The notes under the pieces: generated by a model | The model's database searches: none | The model's input: only the letters and a program-made list of their open reading frames with translations | What the model was told of the DNA's origin: nothing | Translations under genes and position numbers: made by a program | Shown here: one piece after another, positions 31,768-40,249 of the stretch | How the letters are laid out: each line of letters starts with the position of its first letter | Position numbering within the stretch: position 1 is the first letter of the stretch | Source: an uncultured Clostridia bacterium | Lineage (GTDB): Bacteria > Bacillota > Clostridia > Oscillospirales > Acutalibacteraceae | Assembly: GCA_937898625.1 (NCBI GenBank) | Contig: CALEJF010000030.1 | Span: 62,001-126,000, forward strand | Length of the DNA stretch: 64,000 nucleotides | Reading direction: 5' to 3'

Positions 31768-32736
31768 ATGAACTATCCCAATCCTTTTATACCCGAGCGT
31801 GCAGACCCTTATGTTACAAAAGGCCCTGACGGATATTATTATTTTACTGCATCATATCCCGCGTATTTGAATGTTGACGCAGGATATGACAGAATAATTT
31901 TGCGAAAAAGCGAAACTGTAATTGGTCTTGCAAATGCAGAGGAATACACAATATGGAAAGCACATAATGAAGGTGTAATGTCAAAGCATATCTGGGCTCC
32001 TGAAATTCATTATATCGCTGGAAAATGGTATATTTTCTTTGCTGCAGGTGAAAAAGAAGCAATATGGAATATCCGTCCTTTTGTCCTTATGTGTAAGGGA
32101 CAGGATCCGTTAAGCGATGAGTGGGTTGAAATGGGTAAAATGAGTGCTTGTGAGGGAGATGACCACTCATTTACTGAGTTTTCACTTGATATGACATACT
32201 TTGAAAATAACGGTAAGCACTATCTTATCTGGGCAGAAAAACTTGGCGACTCATCGCTCTTTATGGCGGAGATTAATCCCCAAGAGCCTTGGAAATTAAT
32301 AAGCAAACCAATTCTTTTAACTAAACCTGAATATGACTGGGAAAAAGTGCGTTTTGCTGTAAATGAAGGACCTGCAGTGCTTAAAACAGAAGATAAAGTT
32401 TATGTTTTTTTCTCCGCATCGGGAACGGGTGCAGAGTATTGTATGGGCAAGGTTTACGCTGACAGAAAAGCCGATTTGATGGATATAAACAGTTGGACAA
32501 AATCCCCCGAACCTGCCTTGCAGACATCGGATTTAACTGACCAGGCAGGACCGGGACACAATAGTTTTGTAGTTGACGAAAATGGCGATTTGCTAATAGT
32601 TTACCACGCAAGACCGTTTTCGCATTTCGATAAAAAATGTGGTTTGTATTGTGACGAGCCTCTTTATGACCCGTGCCGTCACGCAAGGGTAAAATTAGTC
32701 AATTTTGACGAAAATAGCACTCCAAACCTCAAGTAA
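31768..32736 (+). CDS. GH43 family glycosidase (arabinofuranosidase/xylosidase type)
   Basis: A 322-residue five-bladed propeller enzyme, cytoplasmic by its lack of a signal peptide. The catalytic base lies in ERADPYV (D13), the conserved strand motif is HIWAPEIHYI, and the acid glutamate is in NEGPAVLKT near 210. Removal of arabinose or xylose branches is typical of the family. It follows the GH30 gene closely and has CAAGGAGAAA before its ATG, so the pair probably trims one imported plant oligosaccharide, for example arabinogalactan side chains if the GH30 is a galactanase (inference). Confidence 0.87.
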   Translation: MNYPNPFIPERADPYVTKGPDGYYYFTASYPAYLNVDAGYDRIILRKSETVIGLANAEEYTIWKAHNEGVMSKHIWAPEIHYIAGKWYIFFAAGEKEAIWNIRPFVLMCKGQDPLSDEWVEMGKMSACEGDDHSFTEFSLDMTYFENNGKHYLIWAEKLGDSSLFMAEINPQEPWKLISKPILLTKPEYDWEKVRFAVNEGPAVLKTEDKVYVFFSASGTGAEYCMGKVYADRKADLMDINSWTKSPEPALQTSDLTDQAGPGHNSFVVDENGDLLIVYHARPFSHFDKKCGLYCDEPLYDPCRHARVKLVNFDENSTPNLK

Positions 32737-32742
32737 TTCTAC

Positions 32743-32771
32743 TTGACAAAATGTTGTGCTGAATGTATAAT
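32743..32771 (+). promoter_or_regulatory. Perfect consensus promoter of the pfl operon
   Basis: TTGACA (32743-32748), a 17-base spacer and TATAAT (32766-32771): exact consensus at the optimum spacing. Initiation is therefore strong, and control is left to the riboswitch below. Confidence 0.9.
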
Positions 32772-32785
32772 CTAATCACAAGATA

Positions 32786-32863
32786 TAGTTGGTTTGCGTA
32801 ACTGACGGATTTTGTGGATTACCACAAGGGAACGTAAACTGCATTAAGCCGACCGTCTGGGCA
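32786..32863 (+). promoter_or_regulatory. ZTP riboswitch (pfl motif) aptamer
   Basis: Senses ZTP/ZMP, which builds up when 10-formyl-THF is short. The sequence has both conserved blocks of the pfl RNA: GTAACTGACGG with the following TGTGGATTACCACA hairpin and AGGGAACGT, then GCCGACCGTCTGGGCA. It sits between a consensus promoter and the pflB-pflA-fhs operon, the genes that gave the motif its name. The last bases of the aptamer (GGGCA) are also the first bases of the terminator stem, so ligand-bound aptamer should block termination (an ON switch). Confidence 0.92.
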
Positions 32864-32898
32864 ATTCAACCTGCAAATTGAGTTGAATTGTCCTTTTT
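32859..32898 (+). terminator. Riboswitch-controlled terminator
   Basis: GGGCAATTCAAC (32859-32870) pairs with GTTGAATTGTCC (32882-32893), then a T run. It overlaps the 3' strand of the ZTP aptamer, which is the expected expression platform. Confidence 0.9.
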
Positions 32899-32928
32899 GT
32901 TTTTCTGAAATTTTACAGGAGGAAAACT

Positions 32929-35160
32929 ATGGAACATATTAACTGGAATGGATTTAAAAAAGGTGTATGGCAGAATGAAATCAATGTCCGCGATTTCATT
33001 CAGCTTAACTATAAAGAATATACGGGTGACGAAAGCTTTTTAGCAGGTGCTACTGACCGTACTAATGACCTTATGAAAAAGTTAAACGACCTTTTCAAAC
33101 TTGAACGTCAGTATGGCGGAGTTCTTGATATTGATACAACTACTGTATCCTCTCTTACAAGCTATCTGCCGGGTTATATTGATAAGGCAAATGAGTTGAT
33201 TGTAGGTTTACAGACAAATCGTCCTTTAAGAAGGGGTGTTAATCCTTTTGGCGGAATGAGAATGGTGCGTCAGGCTTGTGAGGCTTACGGCTACAAACTC
33301 AGTGATAAGATTGAAGAAGAATTTAAGTTTAGAACTACTCATAATGATGGTGTTTTTCGTGCCTATACTGAAGAAATGCGTGCAGCCCGTAGATGCCATG
33401 TAATTACAGGTCTTCCCGATGCTTATGGTCGTGGACGAATTATCGGTGACTATCGCAGAGTTGCCCTTTACGGTGTTGACAGACTTATTGAGGAAAAGAA
33501 AAAGGATAAGGCAAGTCGCGGAACAGGAGATTTACAAGCAGAGAGTATTCGTATGTCCGAAGAACTTTATCAGCAGATTACATTTTTAGGATATCTTAAG
33601 GAAATGGCTGCTATGTATGGTTACGATATCAGCGGTCCTGCAAAAAATGCCCGTGAAGCAATTCAGTGGACATATTTTGCATATCTTGCAGCAATCAAAG
33701 AGCAGAATGGTGCGGCTATGTCATTGGGCAGAGTAAGTACATTCTTTGATATCTATATTGAACGCGATATTGCAAGAGGTGTTCTTACAGAAAAAAGTGC
33801 TCAGGAGCTTATGGATGATTTTGTAATGAAACTTCGTGTAGCTCGTCACCTTCGTACACCTGAATACAACGAACTTTTTGGTGGTGACCCAATGTGGATT
33901 ACCGAGGCAGTTGGTGGTATGGGCGAAGACGGAAGAACTCTTGTGACAAAGAACAGTTTTAGAATGCTCAACACTCTTTACACTCTCGGCTCATCGCCTG
34001 AACCAAACCTTACAATTTTGTGGTCAACAGCGCTTCCTGAAAACTTTAAGAAATTCTGTGCAAAGGTTTCAGCGGATACTGACTCAATTCAGTACGAAAA
34101 TGATGATGTTATGCGACCAATTTATGGTGACGACTATGCTATTGCATGTTGTGTTTCTGCTATGAGAATTGGTAAACAGATGCAGTTCTTTGGTGCTCGT
34201 TGCAACCTTGCTAAACTCTTGCTTATTGCAATTAACGGCGGTTACGATACAACAAGCAAGATGCACATAGGTCCTCAAATGTCTGTTATGGACGGGGAAA
34301 AACTCGATTTTGATGAACTTATGGAGCGTTTTCAAATTTATATTGAGTGGCTCAGCCACCTCTATGTAAACACTATGAATGTTATTCACTATATGCACGA
34401 TAAATATGCTTACGAAAAAATTCAGATGGCTCTTCACGATACTGATGTTGAAAGATTTATGGCATTTGGTATTGCAGGTCTTTCAGTTGTGGCGGACTCA
34501 CTCAGTGCAATTAAATTTGCGGATGTTAAGCCTGTCAAGGACGAAGACGGATTTGTCACAGATTTCAAAACTGTTGGTGAATTTCCTAAATTTGGTAATG
34601 ATGACGACCGTGTTGACCTTATTGCAAAGGATATGACACATCGAGTGATTACTGCACTTCGTCAGACACCTACATACAGAAATGCAATTCACACTCTTTC
34701 TGTACTTACAATCACATCAAATGTTATGTATGGTAAAAACACAGGTGCAACACCTGACGGAAGAAAGAATGCAGAGCCTTTTGCCCCCGGTGCTAACCCA
34801 ATGCACAACCGTGAAGAAAACGGAGCATTGGCATCTCTCAACTCTGTTGCAAAAATCAGTTACGATGATTGCCGTGACGGTATTTCAAATACATTCTCAA
34901 TCACTCCGGAAGCACTTGGCAGGGATGAAGATGAAAGAATAACAAATCTTGTTGCTATTCTTGATGGATATTTCGCAAAGAAAGCACATCATATCAATGT
35001 GAATGTGCTTAATCGTGAAACTCTTATGGATGCTTATGAAAACCCTGAAAAATATCCAAACCTTACAATTCGTGTTTCAGGTTACGCAGTTAATTTCAAT
35101 AAGCTTTCAAAAGCACAGCAGAGAGAAGTTATAAGCCGTACATTCCACGAGGCAATGTGA
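32929..35160 (+). CDS. pflB: Formate C-acetyltransferase (pyruvate formate-lyase)
   Basis: A glycyl-radical enzyme converting pyruvate and CoA to acetyl-CoA and formate under anaerobic conditions. The 743-residue length matches the family. The active cysteine pair lies in IACCVSAMRIG, and the radical glycine lies near the C terminus in TIRVSGYAVNF. The start follows ACAGGAGGAAAA. It is first in an operon with its activase and formate-THF ligase, under the ZTP riboswitch, so formate production is tied to one-carbon demand. Confidence 0.97.
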   Translation: MEHINWNGFKKGVWQNEINVRDFIQLNYKEYTGDESFLAGATDRTNDLMKKLNDLFKLERQYGGVLDIDTTTVSSLTSYLPGYIDKANELIVGLQTNRPLRRGVNPFGGMRMVRQACEAYGYKLSDKIEEEFKFRTTHNDGVFRAYTEEMRAARRCHVITGLPDAYGRGRIIGDYRRVALYGVDRLIEEKKKDKASRGTGDLQAESIRMSEELYQQITFLGYLKEMAAMYGYDISGPAKNAREAIQWTYFAYLAAIKEQNGAAMSLGRVSTFFDIYIERDIARGVLTEKSAQELMDDFVMKLRVARHLRTPEYNELFGGDPMWITEAVGGMGEDGRTLVTKNSFRMLNTLYTLGSSPEPNLTILWSTALPENFKKFCAKVSADTDSIQYENDDVMRPIYGDDYAIACCVSAMRIGKQMQFFGARCNLAKLLLIAINGGYDTTSKMHIGPQMSVMDGEKLDFDELMERFQIYIEWLSHLYVNTMNVIHYMHDKYAYEKIQMALHDTDVERFMAFGIAGLSVVADSLSAIKFADVKPVKDEDGFVTDFKTVGEFPKFGNDDDRVDLIAKDMTHRVITALRQTPTYRNAIHTLSVLTITSNVMYGKNTGATPDGRKNAEPFAPGANPMHNREENGALASLNSVAKISYDDCRDGISNTFSITPEALGRDEDERITNLVAILDGYFAKKAHHINVNVLNRETLMDAYENPEKYPNLTIRVSGYAVNFNKLSKAQQREVISRTFHEAM

Positions 35161-35162
35161 TT

Positions 35163-35873
35163 ATGAATTCGGTTTTAGGACAAGTTCATTCAATACAGAG
35201 TCTTGGCACCGTTGATGGTCCGGGTTTACGCTTTGTGGTTTTTCTTCAAGGATGTAATCTTCGTTGTAAATGCTGTCATAATCCCGATACTTGGGAAATG
35301 CAAAGTGATAAACAGTTTACAGCCAAGGAAATCGTAGAAAAAGCCTTGCACTATAAAGAATATTTTGGTGAAAAAGGTGGCATAACCCTTTCAGGTGGTG
35401 AGCCACTTTTACAAGCCGAATTCTGCTACGGAATATTTAAACTCTGTCACGAAAAAGGTATTAACACTTGTCTTGACACATCGGGCAGTATTCTTAACGA
35501 TAAAGTAAAACAAGTGCTGACTGAAACAGACAGAGTGCTACTTGACATCAAGTATACAAGTGATATTCAATACCGAGAAAATGTTGGTTGCTCAATGGAA
35601 AAACCGATGGATTTTCTTTCTTATCTTAACCAACAGAGTATCCCCACAACATTAAGACAGGTTATTATCCCAACTTTTAACGACAACAAAGAAAATATCC
35701 AAAAAATTAACGAAATTGTAAAGGCTCATACTTGCATTGATAATGTTGAACTTTTACCATTTAAGAAAATTTGTCAAACTAAATATGACGATATGAAAAT
35801 TCCATTTCCATTTGCAGATATTCCAATTCCCACAAAGGAATTGATGGATAAGTTAAATAAATTACTGAAATAA
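35163..35873 (+). CDS. pflA: Pyruvate formate-lyase activating enzyme
   Basis: Radical SAM enzyme that installs the glycyl radical on PflB. The CX3CX2C cluster motif is GCNLRCKCCHNPDTW, with an extra cysteine inside. GGITLSGGEPLLQ is the SAM-contact GGE region, and DIKYTSD and QVIIPTFNDN match the family. The 236-residue length is normal. I start at ATG 35163, two bases after the pflB stop; a GTG at 35157 overlaps that stop. Confidence 0.95.
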   Translation: MNSVLGQVHSIQSLGTVDGPGLRFVVFLQGCNLRCKCCHNPDTWEMQSDKQFTAKEIVEKALHYKEYFGEKGGITLSGGEPLLQAEFCYGIFKLCHEKGINTCLDTSGSILNDKVKQVLTETDRVLLDIKYTSDIQYRENVGCSMEKPMDFLSYLNQQSIPTTLRQVIIPTFNDNKENIQKINEIVKAHTCIDNVELLPFKKICQTKYDDMKIPFPFADIPIPTKELMDKLNKLLK

Positions 35874-35891
35874 ATTCAGGAGGAAAATATT

Positions 35892-37562
35892 ATGCTTTCA
35901 GACATTCAAATCGCACAACAAACACCTTGCTTACCAATTACCGAAATTGCAAAAAAACTCAACATTGATGCTGATGACCTTGAACTCTACGGCAAGTATA
36001 AGGCAAAACTTCCACTTTCTCTTAACAAGAAATATGCAGACAGAGAAAACGGAAAACTCATTCTTGTAACTGCTATCAATCCAACTCCAGCAGGTGAGGG
36101 TAAAACGACTATTACAGTTGGTCTTGGTCAGGCTATGAACAAAATCGGCAAAAATGCTTGTATTGCTCTCCGTGAACCATCAATGGGACCGGTTTTCGGT
36201 GTTAAAGGTGGTGCAGCAGGTGGCGGATATTCACAGGTTATCCCTATGGAAGACATCAACCTTCATTTCACAGGTGATATGCACGCAATTACTGCTGCAA
36301 ATAACCTTCTTTGCGCTATTATTGATAACCATATGCAACAGGGTAACGATTTGAGAATTGACCAGAGAAGAATCCTTTTTAAGCGTTGTCTTGATATGAA
36401 CGACCGTGCACTTCGTAATGTAATCGTTGGTCTTGGTGGCAAAGTTAATGGTGTGCCTCGTGAAGATGGATTTATGATTACTGTTGCAAGTGAAATTATG
36501 GCTATTCTCTGTCTTGCAACTGACATTGAAGACCTTAAAACAAGACTTGGTAACATTCTTGTTGCTTATACTCTTGACAATACACCTGTTTATGCTCGTG
36601 ACCTTAATGCAGTTGGTTCAATGGCAGCACTTTTAAAGGATGCTATCAAACCAAACCTTGTGCAGACTCTTGAAAATACACCTGCAATTATGCACGGTGG
36701 ACCTTTCGCAAATATTGCTCACGGTTGTAACTCTGTTACTGCTACAAAACTTGCTTTAAAACTTGCTGATTATTGTATTACAGAAGCAGGTTTCGGTGCT
36801 GACCTTGGTGCTGAAAAATTCCTTGACATCAAGTGTCGTTATGCAGGACTTAAACCTGAATGTATCGTAGTTGTTGCAACAATCCGTGCTCTTAAATATA
36901 ACGGTGGCGTTGCTCGTGCAGATTTACAGAATGAAAACGTTGATGCACTTAAAAAGGGTATCGTAAACCTTAAAACTCATATCGAAAATATGAGAAAATA
37001 CAATGTGCCAGTTGTTGTTGCAATTAACAAATTCCACACAGATACAGACGCAGAAATTGCTTACATCAAGGAATTCTGTGAAGAAATGCAAGTGCCAGTT
37101 TCTCTTGCAGAAGTTTTCGCAAAGGGTGGCGAAGGTGGTATGGACCTTGCCGAAAAAGTTTGTGCAGTTATCGACGAAGGCAAAGCAGATTTCGCACCAC
37201 TCTATGATGAAAAACTTTCAATTAAAGAAAAACTTAATACAATCGCAAAAGAGATTTACCGTGCAGATGGAGTAATCTTCACAGCAGCCGCAGAAAAGGC
37301 AATTAAGGATATTGAGGCTCTTGGTCAGGATAAACTCCCTGTTTGTGTTGCAAAGACACAATATTCACTTTCAGACGACCCAACAAAGCTTGGTAAACCT
37401 GAAAACTTTATGATGACTGTACGTGAGGTAAAACTTTCCGCAGGTGCAGGCTTCATCGTTTGTCTTACAGGCGACATTATGACAATGCCTGGTCTTCCAA
37501 AAGCACCAGCAGCATACAAGATTGATGTTGATGCAGACGGCAAAATCGACGGTCTTTTCTAA
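35892..37562 (+). CDS. fhs: Formate-tetrahydrofolate ligase
   Basis: ATP-dependent capture of formate as 10-formyl-THF. At 556 residues it is full length. The ATP-binding P-loop is in TPAGEGKTT, and EPSMGPVFGVKGGAAGGGYSQV is the family signature, with NIAHGCNSV, FGADLGAEKF and the C-terminal SAGAGFIVCLTGDIMTMPGLP. The start follows AGGAGGAAAA, 18 bases after pflA. It completes the route pyruvate to formate to 10-formyl-THF whose deficit is read by the operon's riboswitch. Confidence 0.97.
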   Translation: MLSDIQIAQQTPCLPITEIAKKLNIDADDLELYGKYKAKLPLSLNKKYADRENGKLILVTAINPTPAGEGKTTITVGLGQAMNKIGKNACIALREPSMGPVFGVKGGAAGGGYSQVIPMEDINLHFTGDMHAITAANNLLCAIIDNHMQQGNDLRIDQRRILFKRCLDMNDRALRNVIVGLGGKVNGVPREDGFMITVASEIMAILCLATDIEDLKTRLGNILVAYTLDNTPVYARDLNAVGSMAALLKDAIKPNLVQTLENTPAIMHGGPFANIAHGCNSVTATKLALKLADYCITEAGFGADLGAEKFLDIKCRYAGLKPECIVVVATIRALKYNGGVARADLQNENVDALKKGIVNLKTHIENMRKYNVPVVVAINKFHTDTDAEIAYIKEFCEEMQVPVSLAEVFAKGGEGGMDLAEKVCAVIDEGKADFAPLYDEKLSIKEKLNTIAKEIYRADGVIFTAAAEKAIKDIEALGQDKLPVCVAKTQYSLSDDPTKLGKPENFMMTVREVKLSAGAGFIVCLTGDIMTMPGLPKAPAAYKIDVDADGKIDGLF

Positions 37563-37600
37563 ATTTATTCTTTTTCTGCAATACCCGTGTCTTTCCGCTC
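37563..37600 (+). repeat. Post-stop dispersed repeat, copy B
   Basis: Closely similar to 24091-24130 (shared ATTCTTTTTC, GCAATAC, TGTCT and GCTC blocks in the same order). It lies immediately after the fhs stop and merges into the terminator stem. Confidence 0.6.
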
Positions 37601-37626
37601 CCTCTAATGAGGGAGCTGTTTTTTTT
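37597..37626 (+). terminator. Terminator of the pfl operon
   Basis: Perfect stem GCTCCCTC (37597-37604) / GAGGGAGC (37609-37616), loop TAAT, then TGTTTTTTTT. Confidence 0.9.
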
Positions 37627-37658
37627 CTAAAAAAAGACGGATGGTTTTCCAGATATAG

Positions 37659-37695
37659 CAAAAAAATCCCCACTCTCGATTTGAGAGTGGGGATT
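37659..37695 (-). terminator. Terminator of the LRR-dockerin gene
   Basis: AATCCCCACTCTC (37665-37677) pairs with GAGAGTGGGGATT (37683-37695). On the minus strand the stem is followed by a run of seven T's. Confidence 0.88.
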
Positions 37696-37706
37696 ACCTT
37701 GAACTT

Positions 37707-40052
37707 TTAAATCATTTCATTCTTATACAAATCTGCATAAATCGCATCGAATCCATCAACAGCACCGTCACAAGTCATGTCAGCAGCGATTGCTTGTTCT
37801 TTTGTTGGTTGTGTTGTTGAGTTTGCAATATTTGTCATAGTTGCATAGTCACTATCACTTACGGACACATCACCATTCATATCTCCCATTTGAATAAAGG
37901 GGAATTCAAGAGAATTAGCAGTTGTTTCTGCCATTGAATCTTTATATCCATAAATTGTTACATAGGCATTTGAATCAAAAACATTTGAAAAATCAGCGGT
38001 TACAGTTCTTGGAACAACCATTGATTCAAGGTTTGTGCAACCATAAAAGACATAAGACTTAAATGTTTGGAAGCCCTCCTCTAAAACTATATGTTTCAAA
38101 TTTACACAGTTCTGAAAAGCATATCCATAAATAGTTTGTATATTACCGGACACATGAATTTCTTCAAGAGAAGTACAACCATAAAAAGTCTGGTATCCAA
38201 TGTACGTCGCGTTTTTATTGATTTTAACATCTTTCAAGGCAGTACAGCCATAAAATGCGTAGTTACCTATCTTTTTAATGGAGTCAGGACATATATAACT
38301 TTCGAGTGCTGTACAGTTATAAAATAGGTTAGAAGAAACTTCGGCTATTGTTGCGTCAGGAAGATATACTATTTCTTTAAGATTTTTACATACTGTAAAA
38401 GCACTGCTGTATATGTACTGTACATTTGCAGGAACAATGACCTTATTAAGATTGGAACAATTTTCAAAGGCATTAGAAGAAATTGTAGTTACTGTATCAG
38501 GAACTTCAAAAACATCGTATTGGTCTAAAATGTTTTTATAAAGTGTGTTTTTCTTTGCATTATAAAGAATGCCATCTTCGGCACTATAAGTTGTATTTCC
38601 CTCAGCAAAAACAAAGTTTTCCATAGCTGTGCAACCGGTAAAAATATCATATTTTATGGAAGAAACAGTTGCAGGGAATTTGACTTCCTTTAAGCTTGTG
38701 CAGTTTTCAAACATTCCTGAATTGATGGTTTTAATTCCTTCACCCATAATAACATCGGTCAATGAGGAACAACCTGTAAAGGCTTCATTTCCGATAGTTT
38801 TGACAGAACCTGGAATAACAACTCTTTCAAGAGCAGTGTTGTGCATAAATGCCCATTCTATTATCTCAGTTGCACCATATTCAATAATGATTTCCTTAAG
38901 TTTTGGTGAATTGGAAAAAGAACCTTGATTTATGGTTTTTACTGTACCCGGTATTGTAACCCTCTCTAAATTGCCACATTCGTTAAAGGCTCTCACACCA
39001 ATTTCGGTTAATGTTGTTGGGAATGAAACAGTTTTGATATAATCGTTATTTTCAAATGCTCTCATACCGATTGATGTAACTGTATATCCGTCAATCTCTG
39101 ATGGAATAAGCAAGTGTTCGGCAGTAGAGCTTGTTCCGATAATTTCAATTGTTTTGTTTGTTTCTGAAATAACAGAATACTGATAACGGACATTAGCGGG
39201 AATTGATACGAAGGGATTACCATTAGCGGTAGCATACGTTTCTGCCCATGACCCTGCACATCCATAAATTGTTGATGTTGAAGGGAAAGCCCCATTATCA
39301 AGTATAGTTACATCTTGCTCAATAACAACTTTTGATAAATTAGTACAATCTTTAAAAGCATCTTTCTCAACTGCTATGTAGTCACGGATGGTGATTTCTG
39401 TCAAGGCAGTACAACCCTCAAAAGCACCCGTTTCAATTCTCTGTGTACCAAATCTTAAAGAAACAGAAACCAAATTCTTACAATCGGCAAAAGCATATCC
39501 CGGGATTGTTTTTATTGATTCAGGGATGAGAATGGATACGATACCGGTGTTTCTAAATGCATAATTCCCAATTGACTCAATATCACTTGAAAATGCTACA
39601 TTGGCAAGTGATTCGCAGTTTTCAAAAGCGCCATATCCAATATGGGTTGTGCTGGATGGAATGTCACAATCATACAGATTGATACAATCTTTAAAAGCAC
39701 AAATATCAATAGTTTGCATTGTGTAGGGAAGACTTACTTCTTTCAGGTTTGTACAATCCTCAAAGGATGAAATGCCAATATGTTTTATACCAGCCCTTAT
39801 TGTTACTTTTTCAAGGGTTTCGTTGCCATAAAAGGCACTGTCACCGATTTCAACAACGTCATAATCGTCAATGGTACTTGGAACAGTAATAGATACTTCA
39901 TTACCATTGTATCCGGTGATAATAGCATTATTTTCCTCATCCAGTGTATAATTAAATTCGGGTTCAACAGCATACACAGGAATATAGGACAAAGGGAAAA
40001 TAGAAACAAATAACATTACAGCAAGTAAAATTGACAGTATTTTTCTCGTCAT
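37707..40052 (-). CDS. Secreted BspA-like LRR protein with C-terminal dockerin
   Basis: A 781-residue secreted protein. It has a signal peptide (KILSILLAVMLFVSIF, cleaved near VYAVE), then about two dozen LRR_5/BspA-type repeats of the form F-x-x-C-x-x-L-x-x-V-x-I-P, and a dockerin-like end. The two calcium loops there are DMNGDVSVSDSD and DMTCDGAVDGFD, which keep Asp at positions 1, 5 and 12. The dockerin predicts docking to a cohesin, on a cellulosome or the cell surface. The repeats suggest substrate or host binding. I start at ATG 40052 (MTRKILS) after AAAAGGGG; the open frame extends 42 codons further without a binding site. Confidence 0.87.
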   Translation of the reverse strand: MTRKILSILLAVMLFVSIFPLSYIPVYAVEPEFNYTLDEENNAIITGYNGNEVSITVPSTIDDYDVVEIGDSAFYGNETLEKVTIRAGIKHIGISSFEDCTNLKEVSLPYTMQTIDICAFKDCINLYDCDIPSSTTHIGYGAFENCESLANVAFSSDIESIGNYAFRNTGIVSILIPESIKTIPGYAFADCKNLVSVSLRFGTQRIETGAFEGCTALTEITIRDYIAVEKDAFKDCTNLSKVVIEQDVTILDNGAFPSTSTIYGCAGSWAETYATANGNPFVSIPANVRYQYSVISETNKTIEIIGTSSTAEHLLIPSEIDGYTVTSIGMRAFENNDYIKTVSFPTTLTEIGVRAFNECGNLERVTIPGTVKTINQGSFSNSPKLKEIIIEYGATEIIEWAFMHNTALERVVIPGSVKTIGNEAFTGCSSLTDVIMGEGIKTINSGMFENCTSLKEVKFPATVSSIKYDIFTGCTAMENFVFAEGNTTYSAEDGILYNAKKNTLYKNILDQYDVFEVPDTVTTISSNAFENCSNLNKVIVPANVQYIYSSAFTVCKNLKEIVYLPDATIAEVSSNLFYNCTALESYICPDSIKKIGNYAFYGCTALKDVKINKNATYIGYQTFYGCTSLEEIHVSGNIQTIYGYAFQNCVNLKHIVLEEGFQTFKSYVFYGCTNLESMVVPRTVTADFSNVFDSNAYVTIYGYKDSMAETTANSLEFPFIQMGDMNGDVSVSDSDYATMTNIANSTTQPTKEQAIAADMTCDGAVDGFDAIYADLYKNEMI

Positions 40053-40184
40053 ATACAATACCCCTTTTATTATTATAATTATATTATAATGACAAAAAAT
40101 TAACAAATCAATGAGCCTTTTTGACAAAATAAAATCAAAAGGTTTGTGCAGTTTTATATTATGGTTTGTAACTTGCATTTTTTA

Positions 40185-40213
40185 TTGACATTCAACACAT
40201 ATAATTGTATAAT
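40185..40213 (+). promoter_or_regulatory. Consensus promoter of alaS
   Basis: TTGACA (40185-40190), a 17-base spacer and TATAAT (40208-40213). Only about 30 bases separate the expected start from the coding region, so there is no room for a T-box leader. Confidence 0.88.
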
Positions 40214-40249
40214 TTAAAGGATAATTTTTATATAATAGGAGTAGTCTGT

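Noticed and set aside
30387..32736. Bacteroidetes-style polysaccharide utilisation locus around GH30/GH43
   Set aside because: No susC/susD-like genes, no adjacent transporter or regulator, and the gene set is a simple two-gene unit.
40053..40249. T-box leader upstream of alanyl-tRNA synthetase
   Set aside because: The consensus promoter at 40185-40213 leaves only about 30 bases before the start codon and no T-box core sequence is present.
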